A stretch of 44,141 nucleotides of DNA from Oceanospirillaceae bacterium. Lineage in GTDB: Bacteria > Pseudomonadota > Gammaproteobacteria > Pseudomonadales > Oceanobacteraceae. A program made the translations under genes and the position numbers. The stretch covers positions 14,898-59,038 of the forward strand of contig PBNY01000012.1 of assembly GCA_002723385.1 (NCBI GenBank), read 5' to 3'. Positions 33,513-43,700 of this stretch are shown one piece after another; within the stretch, counting starts at the first letter, position 1; each line of letters starts with the position of its first letter. The notes beneath the pieces were generated by a model, which was not told the origin of the DNA, did not search any database, and saw only the letters and a program-made list of their open reading frames with translations.

Positions 33513-36071
33513 ATGGCAGCCAGGCAGACGCCGATGATGACTCAGTATCTGGGAATCAAATCCGATTTCCCGGACACCCTGCTGTTTTATCGCATGGGTG
33601 ACTTTTACGAGTTGTTCTTTGACGACGCCAAACGTGCTGCGCAGTTGCTGGATATCACCCTGACTGCCCGCGGCCAGAGTGATGGTCAGCCGATTCCCAT
33701 GGCCGGTGTGCCATTCCATTCTGCGGATAACTACATTGCCCGCCTGGTCAAGCAGGGGCAAAGCGTCGCGATTGCGGAGCAAATTGGTGACCCGGCTACC
33801 GCCAAGGGGCCCGTGGAACGCAAGGTCGTTCGGGTCATTACGCCAGGTACCCTGACCGATGAAGCCTATCTGGATGAACGCAGCGATAACCTGCTGGTTG
33901 CCATCAGTTGCAGCAACAAGGGCACCGGCCTGGCGATTCTGGAAGTCAGTAGTGGTCGATTTTCGGTGCTGGAAGTCTCGACCGAAGAAGAATTGCTGGC
34001 TGAAGTCGAACGTCTGCGTCCGGCCGAGTTGCTCTACAACGAAAATGAAACCGTTCCTGCCCAGGTGGTTGAGCGAGCCGGTTCCCACGCCATGGCACCG
34101 TGGCACTTCGATTCCGATACCGCATTCCGGTTGTTAACCCAACAGCTCAAGACCCGCGATTTACGGGGCTTTGGCTGCGAGCATATGACACTGGCGGTGT
34201 GTGCGGCAGGCGCCCCGCTCCACTACGCCCGTGATACCCAGCGCAATGACCTCCCCCATGTGCGATCGCTGATGGTTGAGCATCCGGATGACGCCATCGT
34301 GATTGATCCGGCCAGTCGCCGGAATCTGGAAATTGATATCAATCAGCAGGGGGAAGCCAGCCACACACTGTCCTGGGTGATGGATAAAACAGCCACCGCG
34401 ATGGGCAGTCGTTTGCTGAAACGATGGCTGAATCGTCCCTTGCGCCATCGCGAGGTGCTGGAACAACGTCAGGCGCTGATCAAACAATTCGGCGATAGCG
34501 GCATCTGGGAATCACTGCAGCCTTGTCTGAAACAGATTGGTGATATCGAGCGGATTCTTTCCCGCGTTGCAATTGGCTCTGCCCGCCCCCGCGACCTGGC
34601 GCGTCTTCGCGATGCCCTGGCCCTGCTGCCAGAGGTTCGCTCAATGCTGGAACCGCTCGACACGGTGCTGGCGCGTCAGCTCTGGACCGATGCCCAGGAA
34701 TTCCCGCAGTGGGTAGAGCGCTTGCAAGCCGCCATCATCGAAAATCCGCCGGTGGTGATTCGTGACGGCGGCGTGATTGCCCCCGGTTACGATAACGAGC
34801 TGGATGAATTACGCGAACTGAGTGAAAACGCCGGTGATTATCTGGTCAAGCTGGAAACCCGTGAGCGCGAGCGCACCGGTATCAACACCCTGAAAGTCGG
34901 CTACAACCGGGTTCACGGCTATTACATCGAAATCAGCAAGGCCCAGTCTGACGAAGCGCCCACGGAATACATCCGCCGCCAGACGCTGAAAAACGCCGAG
35001 CGCTTCATCACGCCAGAACTGAAGGAATTTGAAGACAAGGCACTGAGTGCCAAAAGCCGGGCCTTGAGCCGGGAAAAACATCTGTACGACGCACTGGTGG
35101 TGGATCTGGGCCTGACCTTGCAGCCGCTTCAGCTCAGCGCCTCTGCCCTGGCTCAGCTGGATGTGATGGTGAACCTCACCGAACGCGCCGAAACCCTGCG
35201 CTTTACCGCCCCGGAATTTTCCGATGAACCGGGTATTCACATTCAGCAAGGCCGCCACCCTGTGATTGAGCAACTGATCGACAACCCGTTTGTTGCCAAC
35301 GACACTTTGCTCAATCCCGATGCCCGGATGCAAATCATTACTGGCCCGAACATGGGTGGTAAATCGACTTACATGCGTCAGGTCGCCCTGATTGCATTGC
35401 TGGCGCACATCGGCAGCTACGTGCCGGCGGATCACTGCCGTATCAGTCTGCTGGACCGGATTTTCACCCGCATGGGTTCCTCGGACGACGTCGCCGGTGG
35501 TCGGTCTACCTTTATGGTCGAGATGACCGAAACCGCCAATATTCTTCACAATGCCACCAGCAACAGCCTGGTATTGATGGATGAAGTGGGCCGCGGCACC
35601 AGCACCTTCGACGGATTATCACTGGCGTGGGCCTGTGCCGGTCAGCTGGCGGAACACATCGGCGCCTTTACCTTGTTTGCAACGCACTACTTCGAGATGA
35701 CGGCATTGCCGGATTCCTACGAAAAAGTCGTCAATGTGCACCTCAAGGCCACCGAGCATGAAGATCGTATTATCTTTCTGCATGCCGTGGAGCCAGGTCC
35801 AGCAAGCCAGAGCTACGGCCTGCAAGTCGCGCAACTGGCTGGCGTACCATCCAGCGTGATCCACTCTGCTCGCGCTCAGTTGGACAAGCTCGAACAAGGC
35901 AGCTTGCCGCCCACCAGTCAGGTGTTTCAGGAGCCAACTGCGCCACCGCATCAGACATATATGTTCGCCACACCACCATCCAAGCTGGAACGTCTCCTCG
36001 AAGACATTGATCCCGATGAGTTGACGCCAAGAGCAGCATTGGATCTGATCTATAGGATGAAACAGCTATAA
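33513..36071 (+). CDS. mutS: DNA mismatch repair protein MutS
   Basis: 852 aa. N-terminal mismatch-recognition domain has the F-Y-E wedge in GDFYELF (F31, E33). The C-terminal ATPase shows Walker [10 protein letters not shown] and the [12 protein letters not shown] signature with the H-loop ATHYFEM. Recognises base mismatches and short loops with MutL. ATG at 33513 with AGAGGA nine bases ahead; an extended form reaching 33468 is not needed. Close to the normal length of E. coli MutS (853 aa). Followed by fdxA on the same strand. Confidence 0.98.
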   Translation: MAARQTPMMTQYLGIKSDFPDTLLFYRMGDFYELFFDDAKRAAQLLDITLTARGQSDGQPIPMAGVPFHSADNYIARLVKQGQSVAIAEQIGDPATAKGPVERKVVRVITPGTLTDEAYLDERSDNLLVAISCSNKGTGLAILEVSSGRFSVLEVSTEEELLAEVERLRPAELLYNENETVPAQVVERAGSHAMAPWHFDSDTAFRLLTQQLKTRDLRGFGCEHMTLAVCAAGAPLHYARDTQRNDLPHVRSLMVEHPDDAIVIDPASRRNLEIDINQQGEASHTLSWVMDKTATAMGSRLLKRWLNRPLRHREVLEQRQALIKQFGDSGIWESLQPCLKQIGDIERILSRVAIGSARPRDLARLRDALALLPEVRSMLEPLDTVLARQLWTDAQEFPQWVERLQAAIIENPPVVIRDGGVIAPGYDNELDELRELSENAGDYLVKLETRERERTGINTLKVGYNRVHGYYIEISKAQSDEAPTEYIRRQTLKNAERFITPELKEFEDKALSAKSRALSREKHLYDALVVDLGLTLQPLQLSASALAQLDVMVNLTERAETLRFTAPEFSDEPGIHIQQGRHPVIEQLIDNPFVANDTLLNPDARMQIITGPNMGGKSTYMRQVALIALLAHIGSYVPADHCRISLLDRIFTRMGSSDDVAGGRSTFMVEMTETANILHNATSNSLVLMDEVGRGTSTFDGLSLAWACAGQLAEHIGAFTLFATHYFEMTALPDSYEKVVNVHLKATEHEDRIIFLHAVEPGPASQSYGLQVAQLAGVPSSVIHSARAQLDKLEQGSLPPTSQVFQEPTAPPHQTYMFATPPSKLERLLEDIDPDELTPRAALDLIYRMKQL

Positions 36072-36201
36072 GGTTATGCCAGTTGCGGGGTTTTAACACT
36101 GCACCTAGAATGCAACTCAATAAAGCTGAGCAAAGTACTCTGCTATTTTTCTACTGTGATTTTCATGTACCGAGCTAAACCGCTCTGAGAGGAGAGAAGC
36201 A

Positions 36202-36525
36202 ATGACGTTTGTCGTTGGAGAAAACTGCATTAAATGCAAACACACAGACTGTGTTGAAGTCTGTCCGGTCGATTGCTTTTATGAAGGACCAAACTTCCTG
36301 GTGATTCACCCGGACGAATGTATCGACTGTGCGCTGTGTGAGCCAGAGTGTCCAGCGGAAGCAATTTTTTCCGAAGACGAGCTGCCAGCCGGTCAGGAGC
36401 AATTCATTGAGCTGAACGCTGAACTGGCCGAAGTATGGCCAAACATCACCGAGATGAAAGAATCTCCGGCGGATGCTGACAAATGGGACGGTGTTCCCAA
36501 CAAGATCGAGCTGCTGGAACGCTAA
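36202..36525 (+). CDS. fdxA: Ferredoxin FdxA (7Fe-8S type)
   Basis: 107 aa electron carrier. Cluster ligands in [17 protein letters not shown] and [12 protein letters not shown] fit one [3Fe-4S] and one [4Fe-4S] cluster as in Pseudomonas and Azotobacter FdI-like ferredoxins. A strong ribosome binding site (GAGAGGAGAG) precedes the ATG. It lies 130 bp after mutS and converges with rpoS, an arrangement also known in Pseudomonas. Confidence 0.97.
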   Translation: MTFVVGENCIKCKHTDCVEVCPVDCFYEGPNFLVIHPDECIDCALCEPECPAEAIFSEDELPAGQEQFIELNAELAEVWPNITEMKESPADADKWDGVPNKIELLER

Positions 36526-36671
36526 TCGTTTTCCGATTCTGCTCGACTCCGCAGCCTTGCTGAACTGAACCGGAGATTTGAGCGGAATGCGAATGGCACC
36601 AGAATCCCATTTTTTGCTCGCTGGTCACCACGGCCTGATTTCCGGGGTTTAATGAGCAAGAAAAGTGGCTG

Positions 36672-36687
36672 GTGCCCATTCGGGCAC
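36672..36687 (-). terminator. Hairpin directly after rpoS
   Basis: GTGCCC and GGGCAC form a perfect 6-bp stem with a 4-base loop, abutting the rpoS stop codon. Six bases further on the minus strand comes CTTTTCTT. A likely but weak intrinsic terminator for rpoS. Confidence 0.5.
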
Positions 36688-37641
36688 TCAGTTGCACGCT
36701 TCAGAAAACAGGGCAGCGGCATCCAGTCCCTGACTTTCCATCACAACACGCAGACGCTTCAAGCCATCTACCTGAATCTGACGAACACGCTCGCGAGTCA
36801 GACCGATTTCCTTGCCAACGTTTTCCAGTGTGGTGACATCGTGGCCACGCAGACCGAAACGACGAACCAGAACTTCACGCTGCTTCTCTGGCAGTTCATC
36901 CAGCCAGCGTTCCAGATTGGCTTGCAGATCATTGTCCTGCAGCTCGGACTCTGGATCCGGGATGTTCTCATCAGCAACCGTATCCACCATCATGCGCTCG
37001 GAGTCGTTGCTCACAGCCACGTCCAGTGACGTCACTCGCTCATTCAGCTTCAGCAGGCGTTTTACATCCGCAACCGGCTTGTCGACGTGACGAGCGATTT
37101 CTTCGGCGGTTGGTTCATGATCCAGTACCTGAGACAGCTCGCGAGCGGCACGCAGATAACCGTTCAATTCCTTCACCACGTGAATCGGCAAACGGATGGT
37201 ACGGGTCTGGTTCATCAGAGCACGTTCAATGGTCTGGCGAATCCACCAGGTCGCGTAAGTGGAGAAACGGAAGCCACGCTCAGGGTCGAACTTCTCGACC
37301 GCTCTCATCAGGCCCAGGTTGCCTTCTTCGATCAGGTCAAGCAGCGGCATACCGCGATTCAGATAACGACGGCAGATTTTAACCACCAGACGCAAATTGC
37401 TTTCGATCATGCGACGTCGGCCTGCTTCATCCCCCTTGCGAGCCAGACGGGCAAAATGCACTTCCTCTTCTGCCGACAGCAGTGGAGAGAAGCCAATTTC
37501 GTTCAGGTACATCTGAGTGGCATCCATCTCCCGATGGGAAGACTCTTTGCTCTCAGTATCCTGAGTTCGGTTTTTTTCTGTGCTGGTATCTTGCCCGTTG
37601 TCCTCGAACAAAACCGTCACATCGTGTGCTGGATAAGCCAT
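36688..37641 (-). CDS. rpoS: Stationary-phase sigma factor RpoS
   Basis: 317 aa sigma-70 family member. Region 1.2/2: [90 protein letters not shown]. Region 4 ends with [18 protein letters not shown]. The DLIEEGN and [12 protein letters not shown] stretches mark the RpoS/RpoD core; length near 320 fits RpoS. GGGGG seven bases before the ATG. Lies downstream of nlpD with a 128 bp gap; in Pseudomonas and E. coli the main rpoS promoter lies inside nlpD. Confidence 0.98.
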   Translation of the reverse strand: MAYPAHDVTVLFEDNGQDTSTEKNRTQDTESKESSHREMDATQMYLNEIGFSPLLSAEEEVHFARLARKGDEAGRRRMIESNLRLVVKICRRYLNRGMPLLDLIEEGNLGLMRAVEKFDPERGFRFSTYATWWIRQTIERALMNQTRTIRLPIHVVKELNGYLRAARELSQVLDHEPTAEEIARHVDKPVADVKRLLKLNERVTSLDVAVSNDSERMMVDTVADENIPDPESELQDNDLQANLERWLDELPEKQREVLVRRFGLRGHDVTTLENVGKEIGLTRERVRQIQVDGLKRLRVVMESQGLDAAALFSEACN

Positions 37642-37769
37642 GTTTATACCCCCGCCTTATCATTATGTTTTATGGATCGGCTGACGCCTGCTTAGGGTAA
37701 ATACATTTATCGTGCCAGATTGGTTTATTCCCGGCCCGACAAGTGATCCGGGCTGTGTTGGCACTGGGT

Positions 37770-38717
37770 TTAGCGCTTGGGAAGGAAGTAGAGAGGATCT
37801 ACTGGCTTGCCGTTTTTCCGGATCTCAAAGTGCAGTTTGACACTATCTGTACCGGTAGATCCTATTTCGGCGATGGATTGGCCAGCTTTGATACTTTGGT
37901 TCTCTTTTACCAGGATTTTTTGGGCGTGGGCGTAGGCACTCAGATAGACGTCATCGTGTTTGACGATCACCAGATTCCCGTAACCGCGAAGCCCTTGTCC
38001 TGCATACACAACGGTCCCGGAGGCCGCAGCCGCTATGGGGTCACCGGCTTTTCCGGCGATATCGATACCTTTGTTAACCGGCTCGGCGGACGAGAATTTT
38101 GCCACGATTTTTCCGCTCGCTGGCCAGTTCCACTGACCCGCACCCGGCGCCTTGGCGGGCGTTCCTGAAGGTTTGGAAACCGGTGCCGGAACGGGCGTCA
38201 CAACCGGCTTTCCGGACTCGGAAGATGGAACCGTTGGCGTTGGTACTTTCGCAATCGGTGCTGTCACAGGCGGTGCCACAACGGGTGGAGGAACCGCTAC
38301 CACAACCGGTTCAGATTTTTTTACCGGAGTGCCAGATGCAGGTTTGGAAGACTGGGAAGGCGTTGCAACCTGAGAAGAGTTGCCGGATGATCCGCTCGAT
38401 TTGCGTCTCACATTGCGAATTGCAATTTGCTGGCCTGGAAAAATGGTAAATGGCGAACGAATGCCATTGCTGTCTGCAAGCGCCATAGGATCCAGACCAT
38501 ACTGCCAGGCAATCCCATACAGGGTTTCGCCTTTTTCAACACGGTGGTAACCGCTGGATGGCACCGGGTCAGAGGAGCCGGCCTGTTCCGTTCGCGAAAC
38601 TGTGCTTCCGGAACCGTTGCGGCCAAACTTTTCTTCAACCGAGACAAAACCGCTGGACGAGCATCCTGCCAGCGTCATGGCGATAAGCATAGGAGAGAAT
38701 CGTAAGGTTCGTGTCAT
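37770..38717 (-). CDS. nlpD: NlpD-like lipoprotein, LysM plus degenerate M23 domain
   Basis: 315 aa outer-membrane lipoprotein that activates the amidase AmiC during division. Lipobox LAGC, LysM domain (YHRVEKGETLYGIAWQYGLD), a long Pro/Ser/Val-rich linker, then a LytM domain. The LytM zinc ligands look degenerate: NKGIDIAG where HxGxDxAA is expected, and VKLHFE where HLHFE is expected, as usual for NlpD, which activates rather than cuts. Start: ATG at 38717 gives the lipobox at a normal distance. Upstream of rpoS, the classical order. Confidence 0.94.
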   Translation of the reverse strand: MTRTLRFSPMLIAMTLAGCSSSGFVSVEEKFGRNGSGSTVSRTEQAGSSDPVPSSGYHRVEKGETLYGIAWQYGLDPMALADSNGIRSPFTIFPGQQIAIRNVRRKSSGSSGNSSQVATPSQSSKPASGTPVKKSEPVVVAVPPPVVAPPVTAPIAKVPTPTVPSSESGKPVVTPVPAPVSKPSGTPAKAPGAGQWNWPASGKIVAKFSSAEPVNKGIDIAGKAGDPIAAAASGTVVYAGQGLRGYGNLVIVKHDDVYLSAYAHAQKILVKENQSIKAGQSIAEIGSTGTDSVKLHFEIRKNGKPVDPLYFLPKR

Positions 38718-38746
38718 GGTTCCGAAAAATAATGTAAAGGTTTGTT

Positions 38747-39649
38747 TCAGGCGTTGTCTGAACGTTTCGCCAGCCATTCCATTGCCAGTACCAGGCTAGC
38801 GCCAGCTACCATCAGCAGAACTGACCACAATAGCGAAATATCCATATCAGGCAAGATATTGACCTGATGAACCGGCACAGTTTCCCCTCGACTGTTCACT
38901 CTGGTCGTCAAAGTGTCCTTCCACGGCCAGACTTTGAGCAAGGAGCCGACCATAAAGCCGGTCAGCAAGGCAAAGGTCTGATACCGGTAATGGTTGAGCA
39001 ACCAGGTAAGAACGCGGGAAAACGCCATCAGGCCGATCACAGCACCGGTACCGAATAAAGCCATAATGCCGAGATCAAAGCTCTTGAGCGCTCCCAGAAT
39101 CGGTTCGTACAAGCCCATCAGGAGCAAAATGAAACTGCCGGAGATTCCTGGAAGGATCATGGCGCAAATAGCAATACTACCAGCGCCCACGACAATCCAG
39201 GGCGTTGGTTCAACCGAACCCGGCGAGGCAGTGCTGATCCAGCCAGCAATCACGGCACCGGCTGCCAACAGGCCAATGGCAATGGCATCCCAGCGGCTGA
39301 TTTCTTTGCCGACATGAACGATCGAAGCCAGAATCAGCCCGAAGAAAAACGACCACAAATACACGGGGTAGTGAATCAGCAGATAGTGAATGCCCTTGGC
39401 CAGAGACAGCAGAGCCACCAGCACGCCACTGCCCAGAACCAGTAAAAACGTGCCGTTAATGTGTTTCCATGCTGCTGCCGGGCCTTGCTGAAACAGCAGT
39501 TTCAGCGCGGTAGCATCCACATTGCGAATGCTCCCCAATAATTGATCATAGATCCCGGTTACAAAGGCTATGGTGCCGCCAGACACTCCCGGAACCACGT
39601 CCGCTGCGCCCATGGCCAATCCCTTGAAAAACAACCATACGTGGCGCAT
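38747..39649 (-). CDS. DUF368 membrane protein (undecaprenyl-phosphate translocase, PopT-like)
   Basis: 300 aa with about eight or nine hydrophobic segments. The family signature ADVVPGVSGGTIAFVTGIYDQLL is at the N-terminus and a second copy-like LPGISGSFILLLMGLYEP near 165. DUF368 proteins were reported in recent years to recycle the undecaprenyl phosphate carrier across the inner membrane (PopT). ATG at 39649 with GAGG six bases ahead; a GTG at 39661 is a longer alternative. Placed between pcm (37 bp) and nlpD (29 bp), which suggests envelope maintenance. Confidence 0.93.
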   Translation of the reverse strand: MRHVWLFFKGLAMGAADVVPGVSGGTIAFVTGIYDQLLGSIRNVDATALKLLFQQGPAAAWKHINGTFLLVLGSGVLVALLSLAKGIHYLLIHYPVYLWSFFFGLILASIVHVGKEISRWDAIAIGLLAAGAVIAGWISTASPGSVEPTPWIVVGAGSIAICAMILPGISGSFILLLMGLYEPILGALKSFDLGIMALFGTGAVIGLMAFSRVLTWLLNHYRYQTFALLTGFMVGSLLKVWPWKDTLTTRVNSRGETVPVHQVNILPDMDISLLWSVLLMVAGASLVLAMEWLAKRSDNA

Positions 39650-39686
39650 GGAAAACCTCACTGAATACTCGTGCTATGTGAAAGGC

Positions 39687-40358
39687 CTAGCGCTGAATGC
39701 CAGGCAAAAAAGGAACGAACAGCGCTTCTTCTACCACTTCTGTGTGAAAATCGTCACCGTCGCGTGTCACCAGCGTCAGAACCTGTTTTTCGCCGCCCAC
39801 TGGCAGAATCAAACGACCACCATCGGCCAACTGCTCAATCAGGGACTGGGGAATTTTCTCGGGAGAAGCCGCTGCCAGAATACCGTCGAACGGCCCCTTG
39901 TCCTCCCAGCCCCAGCTGCCATCGGACAGGGTAAACTCAATGTTCTTGTACCCCAGTTCTGTCAACTGCTGGGAAGCACGCTTGTGCAGCGGTTCAATAC
40001 GTTCGACGCTGTACAGCTCTCCGGCGAAAGGACTCAACACCGCAGACTGATACCCACAGCCTGTGCCTATTTCCAATACCTTGCCCAGAAAGCTGCGTCG
40101 CCCCAGCACCAGTTCCGTCATTCTCGCCACCGTGTACGGTCGACTGATGGTCTGGCCGTAACCAATCGGCAGTGACTTGTCGTCGTAGGCCTGATGTGAA
40201 ATCGCCGGTTCCAGAAACAGGTGTCTGGGCGTACGACTGATCACGGAGAGCACCGTTTCGTTTTCAATACCAAGTTTGCGCAGCTGCTCAACCAGTCGAT
40301 TGCGCGTACGCTGGGAGGTCATGCCGATCCCTTCCCGAGTCAAATCTACATCTGCCAT
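39687..40358 (-). CDS. pcm: Protein-L-isoaspartate O-methyltransferase
   Basis: 223 aa repair enzyme that methylates isoaspartyl residues using S-adenosylmethionine. AdoMet motif I VLEIGTGCGYQSAVLS is near 95; the LPIGYGQTISRPYTVARMTE motif near 66 and the AAASPEKIPQSLIEQLADGGRLILPVG segment near 165 are family hallmarks. The ATG overlaps the surE stop by one base. Member of the surE-pcm-nlpD-rpoS stress cluster. Confidence 0.97.
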   Translation of the reverse strand: MADVDLTREGIGMTSQRTRNRLVEQLRKLGIENETVLSVISRTPRHLFLEPAISHQAYDDKSLPIGYGQTISRPYTVARMTELVLGRRSFLGKVLEIGTGCGYQSAVLSPFAGELYSVERIEPLHKRASQQLTELGYKNIEFTLSDGSWGWEDKGPFDGILAAASPEKIPQSLIEQLADGGRLILPVGGEKQVLTLVTRDGDDFHTEVVEEALFVPFLPGIQR

Positions 40359-41101
40359 TACTTGCCCAATACTGCGCGAACTGCCTCCATTGCAGCGTGC
40401 TGTGTCATGTCCATCTGAATTGGAGTCACCGATACATAACCCGCTTCAATGGCGGCAAAATCGGTTCCCTCTCCAGAGTCCGCCACCTCGCCGGCGGCTG
40501 AGATCCAGTAGCATTCCTTGCCTCTGGGATTGGTCGTGAGCACCGGGTTGTCCGACCGATGTCGATGCCCCAGGCGCGTCACCCGAATACCCATCAATTG
40601 CTCGAACGGTACGTCAGGTACGTTAATGTTGATCACCGAGTTGGCGGGCAACGCCAGTTCCTCCAGACGCGGCAGCAAATCCACCACCACCTGTGCGGCG
40701 GTTTCAAAATGCCGTTTGCCAGTCAATGAGACAGCAACCGGGGTTTTGGGAAGGAAACGTCCTTCCATAGCCGCCGCAACGGTGCCGGAATACAGCACAT
40801 CGTCACCGAGGTTGGCTCCGGCATTGATACCCGATACCACACGTTCACACTGATCGCGAAACAGGGCATTGATGCCAAGGTGTACGCAATCCGTCGGGGT
40901 TCCGTTGACGCAGATGTAACCGTTATCCATTTCGATCGGATGCAGTGGACGATCCAGTGTCAGCGAATTGCTGGCACCGCTACGATCCCGGTCCGGAGCA
41001 ATCACATGCAGCTGACAGTTTGCCTCGGTCAGGTATCGCGCCAGAGTCCTCAGGCCAATGGCATGAGCACCATCGTCATTGGATAACATCAAACAGGTCA
41101 T
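40358..41101 (-). CDS. surE: 5'/3'-nucleotidase SurE
   Basis: 247 aa survival-protein nucleotidase. Metal site SNDDG (residues 7-11) near the N-terminus, GTPTDCVHLGINAL and SGINAGANLGDDVLYSGTVAAAMEG are conserved. Dephosphorylates nucleoside monophosphates under stress. Its ATG overlaps the truD stop codon by one base, and its end overlaps pcm by one base, so the three genes are tightly linked. Confidence 0.97.
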   Translation of the reverse strand: MTCLMLSNDDGAHAIGLRTLARYLTEANCQLHVIAPDRDRSGASNSLTLDRPLHPIEMDNGYICVNGTPTDCVHLGINALFRDQCERVVSGINAGANLGDDVLYSGTVAAAMEGRFLPKTPVAVSLTGKRHFETAAQVVVDLLPRLEELALPANSVININVPDVPFEQLMGIRVTRLGHRHRSDNPVLTTNPRGKECYWISAAGEVADSGEGTDFAAIEAGYVSVTPIQMDMTQHAAMEAVRAVLGK

Positions 41102-42111
41102 CAGGATTCTCCACTCACATCACGGTCGGGCTGTTCCAGTAACACCAGCTCCCGCAACAAGGAGGTCGCATAATACCCGGCCCCCAGTGTAAAAGTCAGG
41201 ATCAAATCTGAACCATCGGCTTCATTTTGCTGCCATTGCCAACTCATCTGCTCAGGTCGAACTACCAACGCCCGGCGCTCCTGCGACAAGCCTGCGTGTT
41301 CAAGTGCATCACAAACAGCCAGGCAGCGTTCGGTGACGGTTTGTTCAGTCAACAAGGTAGCATCCGCAGACAGGTTACGCCCACGCCCCCACAGCGGCCC
41401 GGAAACCGATTCGGAAGGATCACCTTCCAGTCGAGTCGCCCAGCTCTCCTGCCTGACGCGTTCAGCCAGCACCTGATTGAACAGCCAGGAACGAACAGCT
41501 GATAGATAGATGCCCTTCTTCGCCGGCTGCTTGACTCGGCGCTTGCCGGTCAGCATGGCCATGCCCGCTTCGAGATTGCCGCCATCATGGCCAAAGCGCT
41601 GTTCACCGAAATAATTGGGGTAGCCGTTTTGCTGCAGCAATGTGAGATTGGCTTCGAGCCGATCCAGATCACCGCTAATATGCCGCAAGCGAATGACAAA
41701 GCGATTGCCCGCCAGGTCACCGCGACGCAATTTGCGACGATGTCTCTGCTGTTCCAGTACCTTATATTCGTCGTGCTCAATCGCGGTCAGGTCCGGCGTT
41801 TCAGCGGTCGGCAGATACAGACTGAACCACTGCCGGGTAACAGCATGACGATCCTTGATACCGGCAAAACCCACGTCTCGCTCACGAATACCCGCCGCCC
41901 TGGCCAATTGGCCCGCAACCCAGGCGGTGTTGGCACCGCGCTTTTCAACCCAGACCCAAAGGTGTTCACCTTCACCGACTGGAACATCGCAGCCCAGTTC
42001 TTCGACCTGAAAGTCTTCCGGGACGGTTTTGAATCCGGCTGAGCAACCGGTTGATACATAAGCGTTGGGCCAGTCTTCGACGACCAGGGCCAGTTGGGAC
42101 ACGTCGGTCAC
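41101..42111 (-). CDS. truD: tRNA pseudouridine synthase TruD
   Basis: 336 aa enzyme making pseudouridine 13 in tRNA. The catalytic segment GFAGIKDRHAVTRQWFS holds the catalytic Asp87; NYFGEQRFGHDGGNLEAG and FNQVLAERVR are typical family blocks. The probable start is GTG at 42111 (VTDVSQLAL), with AAGG about twelve bases upstream; no better in-frame ATG is present. Lies 21 bp after ispF. Confidence 0.95.
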   Translation of the reverse strand: MTDVSQLALVVEDWPNAYVSTGCSAGFKTVPEDFQVEELGCDVPVGEGEHLWVWVEKRGANTAWVAGQLARAAGIRERDVGFAGIKDRHAVTRQWFSLYLPTAETPDLTAIEHDEYKVLEQQRHRRKLRRGDLAGNRFVIRLRHISGDLDRLEANLTLLQQNGYPNYFGEQRFGHDGGNLEAGMAMLTGKRRVKQPAKKGIYLSAVRSWLFNQVLAERVRQESWATRLEGDPSESVSGPLWGRGRNLSADATLLTEQTVTERCLAVCDALEHAGLSQERRALVVRPEQMSWQWQQNEADGSDLILTFTLGAGYYATSLLRELVLLEQPDRDVSGES

Positions 42112-42132
42112 AGATGTTATTACCTTAAAAAG

Positions 42133-42618
42133 TCAGTCTTGCCTGGAAACAGGGATCAGAAGCGCCACTGCGTGCACGGCAATGCCTTCCTTGCGGCCCA
42201 CGTATCCGAGCTTTTCAGTGGTGGTTGCCTTGACGTTCACAGCGTTCACAGCAACCTTAAGATCATTCGCGATGGCTTCGCGCATGGATTCGATATGCGG
42301 AGCCATTTTGGGAGCCTGAGCAATGATGGTGATGTCAACATTGCCAACACCCCAGCCTTCTTTGGCAACCCGGGCCACGACATCACGCAACAATTCTCGG
42401 CTGTCAGCCCCCGCATAGGCAGCATCCGTATCCGGAAAATGGCGGCCAATGTCCCCCAACGCGGCCGCTCCAAGCAGCGCGTCGCACAATGCATGCAGCG
42501 CCACATCGCCATCGGAGTGGGCTTTTAATCCGTGAGAATGGGGAATTTGCACGCCCCCCAACATCACGAAATCGCCTTCGTCGAAGGCATGAACATCAAA
42601 ACCGTGTCCAATCCTCAT
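42133..42618 (-). CDS. ispF: 2-C-methyl-D-erythritol 2,4-cyclodiphosphate synthase
   Basis: 161 aa trimeric enzyme of the MEP isoprenoid pathway. Metal ligands D8, H10 in GFDVHAF, and the following [19 protein letters not shown] with [12 protein letters not shown] are conserved. It makes MEcPP after the IspE step; its substrate chain starts with the product of IspD, encoded 24 bp upstream. Normal length. Confidence 0.97.
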   Translation of the reverse strand: MRIGHGFDVHAFDEGDFVMLGGVQIPHSHGLKAHSDGDVALHALCDALLGAAALGDIGRHFPDTDAAYAGADSRELLRDVVARVAKEGWGVGNVDITIIAQAPKMAPHIESMREAIANDLKVAVNAVNVKATTTEKLGYVGRKEGIAVHAVALLIPVSRQD

Positions 42619-42642
42619 GGTGTTTTCCTTTCTGAATGGTGA

Positions 42643-43347
42643 TCAGGCCAGGCGCCCGGCCTGCTGTAAAAACAGTCGTGCCAGTGCCAGGTCTTCGGGA
42701 CGGGTTACCTTGATGTTGTCGGCTCGACCGGCAATCAAACGCGGCGCATAACCGAGTGCTTCAAGCGCTGATGCTTCATCCGTTACCGGAAGCTGTCGCT
42801 CACGGCAGCTTTCCAGCGCCTGCGTCAACAATCCCAGTGGAAACATTTGGGGAGTCAGTGCATGCCAGAGCTGATCGCGTTCAACGGTATGATCGATACG
42901 GACATTGCCGGACTCATCCAGAGTGCCCCGTTTCATGGTGTCGCGGGTCGGAGACGCCAGAATAGCACCCGGCCGCTCTCGTTGAGCCAACAAGGCGTCG
43001 ATATCATCATGGGTCAGACAAGGGCGCGCAACGTCGTGAACCAGAACCCAGTCATCGTCGGCGGCGATATCCGCCAGCAGACCCAATCCATTCAGAACGG
43101 AATCGCTGCGCTCACGGCCCCCCGGCGCCAGCAGAATACGTTCATCCTGGTAAAACTCACTGTCCGGCCAGTAGGCATCGCCTTCTGACAACACCAGCAC
43201 CAAACGGGTTACCGATGGATGAGACATCAGGATGGACAGGGTGTAATCCATCAACAAGCGACCTTCAATACGAAGATACTGTTTGGGCCGATCCGCTTGC
43301 ATGCGACTGCCGACACCGGCAGCAGGAACAACAGGCCAGATAGTCAT
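42643..43347 (-). CDS. ispD: 2-C-methyl-D-erythritol 4-phosphate cytidylyltransferase
   Basis: 234 aa. CTP-binding loop PAAGVGSRMQADRPKQYL at the N-terminus, VLVHDVARPCLTHDDID near 100, and TDEASALEALGYAPRLIAGRADNIKVTRPEDLALA near the C-terminus. Third step of the MEP pathway. Its ATG overlaps the ftsB stop codon by four bases (ATGA), a usual arrangement in gammaproteobacteria. Confidence 0.97.
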   Translation of the reverse strand: MTIWPVVPAAGVGSRMQADRPKQYLRIEGRLLMDYTLSILMSHPSVTRLVLVLSEGDAYWPDSEFYQDERILLAPGGRERSDSVLNGLGLLADIAADDDWVLVHDVARPCLTHDDIDALLAQRERPGAILASPTRDTMKRGTLDESGNVRIDHTVERDQLWHALTPQMFPLGLLTQALESCRERQLPVTDEASALEALGYAPRLIAGRADNIKVTRPEDLALARLFLQQAGRLA

Positions 43348-43643
43348 GGTTTTTCGGGTTCTACAAACAGAATGAAGGTTTCCCCGTCCTGAATCAGGCC
43401 CAGATCTTCACGGGCTTTTTCTTCCAGCATGGCCTTGCCATGGCGCAGATCCTTGACCTCACGCCAGTACTGGGCATTGGAAGCTTCAAGAGCCTGAATA
43501 TCCAGTTTCAGATGTTCGATCTCATGCTGCAGCTTCTCGCTGGCGTACCAGCCGCTGTCATCAAACCAGATGCGATACTGAACCAGTGCCAGCAGAAATA
43601 ACCCGAGCACCAGCATGGCTCGACTGCGGAAGTGGCTTTTCAT
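43344..43643 (-). CDS. ftsB: Cell division protein FtsB
   Basis: 99 aa bitopic protein: short cytoplasmic N-terminus, one membrane segment (AMLVLGLFLLALVQYRIWF), then a periplasmic coiled coil (LQHEIEHLKLDIQALEASNAQYWREVKDLR). With FtsL and FtsQ it forms the divisome activator complex. The GWYASEKLQ and ARxxLGLIxDGETFI stretches are family hallmarks. No Shine-Dalgarno sequence is obvious. Confidence 0.96.
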   Translation of the reverse strand: MKSHFRSRAMLVLGLFLLALVQYRIWFDDSGWYASEKLQHEIEHLKLDIQALEASNAQYWREVKDLRHGKAMLEEKAREDLGLIQDGETFILFVEPEKP

Positions 43644-43663
43644 AGAGGGAAACGTCGGAAGGA

Positions 43664-43691
43664 GAACGGAACCGGCAATCCGGCTCCGTTC
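43664..43691 (-). other. 12-bp stem-loop between eno and ftsB
   Basis: On the minus strand GAACGGAGCCGG-attg-CCGGTTCCGTTC folds into a 12-bp helix with one G-U pair and a 4-base loop. The G-U is only possible in RNA from the minus strand, so it fits the eno transcript. No long T-run follows; it could end eno messages partly or protect them. Confidence 0.7.
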
Positions 43692-43700
43692 CAGAGGTGA

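Noticed and set aside
36526-36687. RsmZ-like small RNA between fdxA and rpoS, where Pseudomonas carries rsmZ
   Set aside because: Only scattered GGA triplets, no repeated GGA stem-loops, no GacA box and no clear terminator for such an RNA were found.
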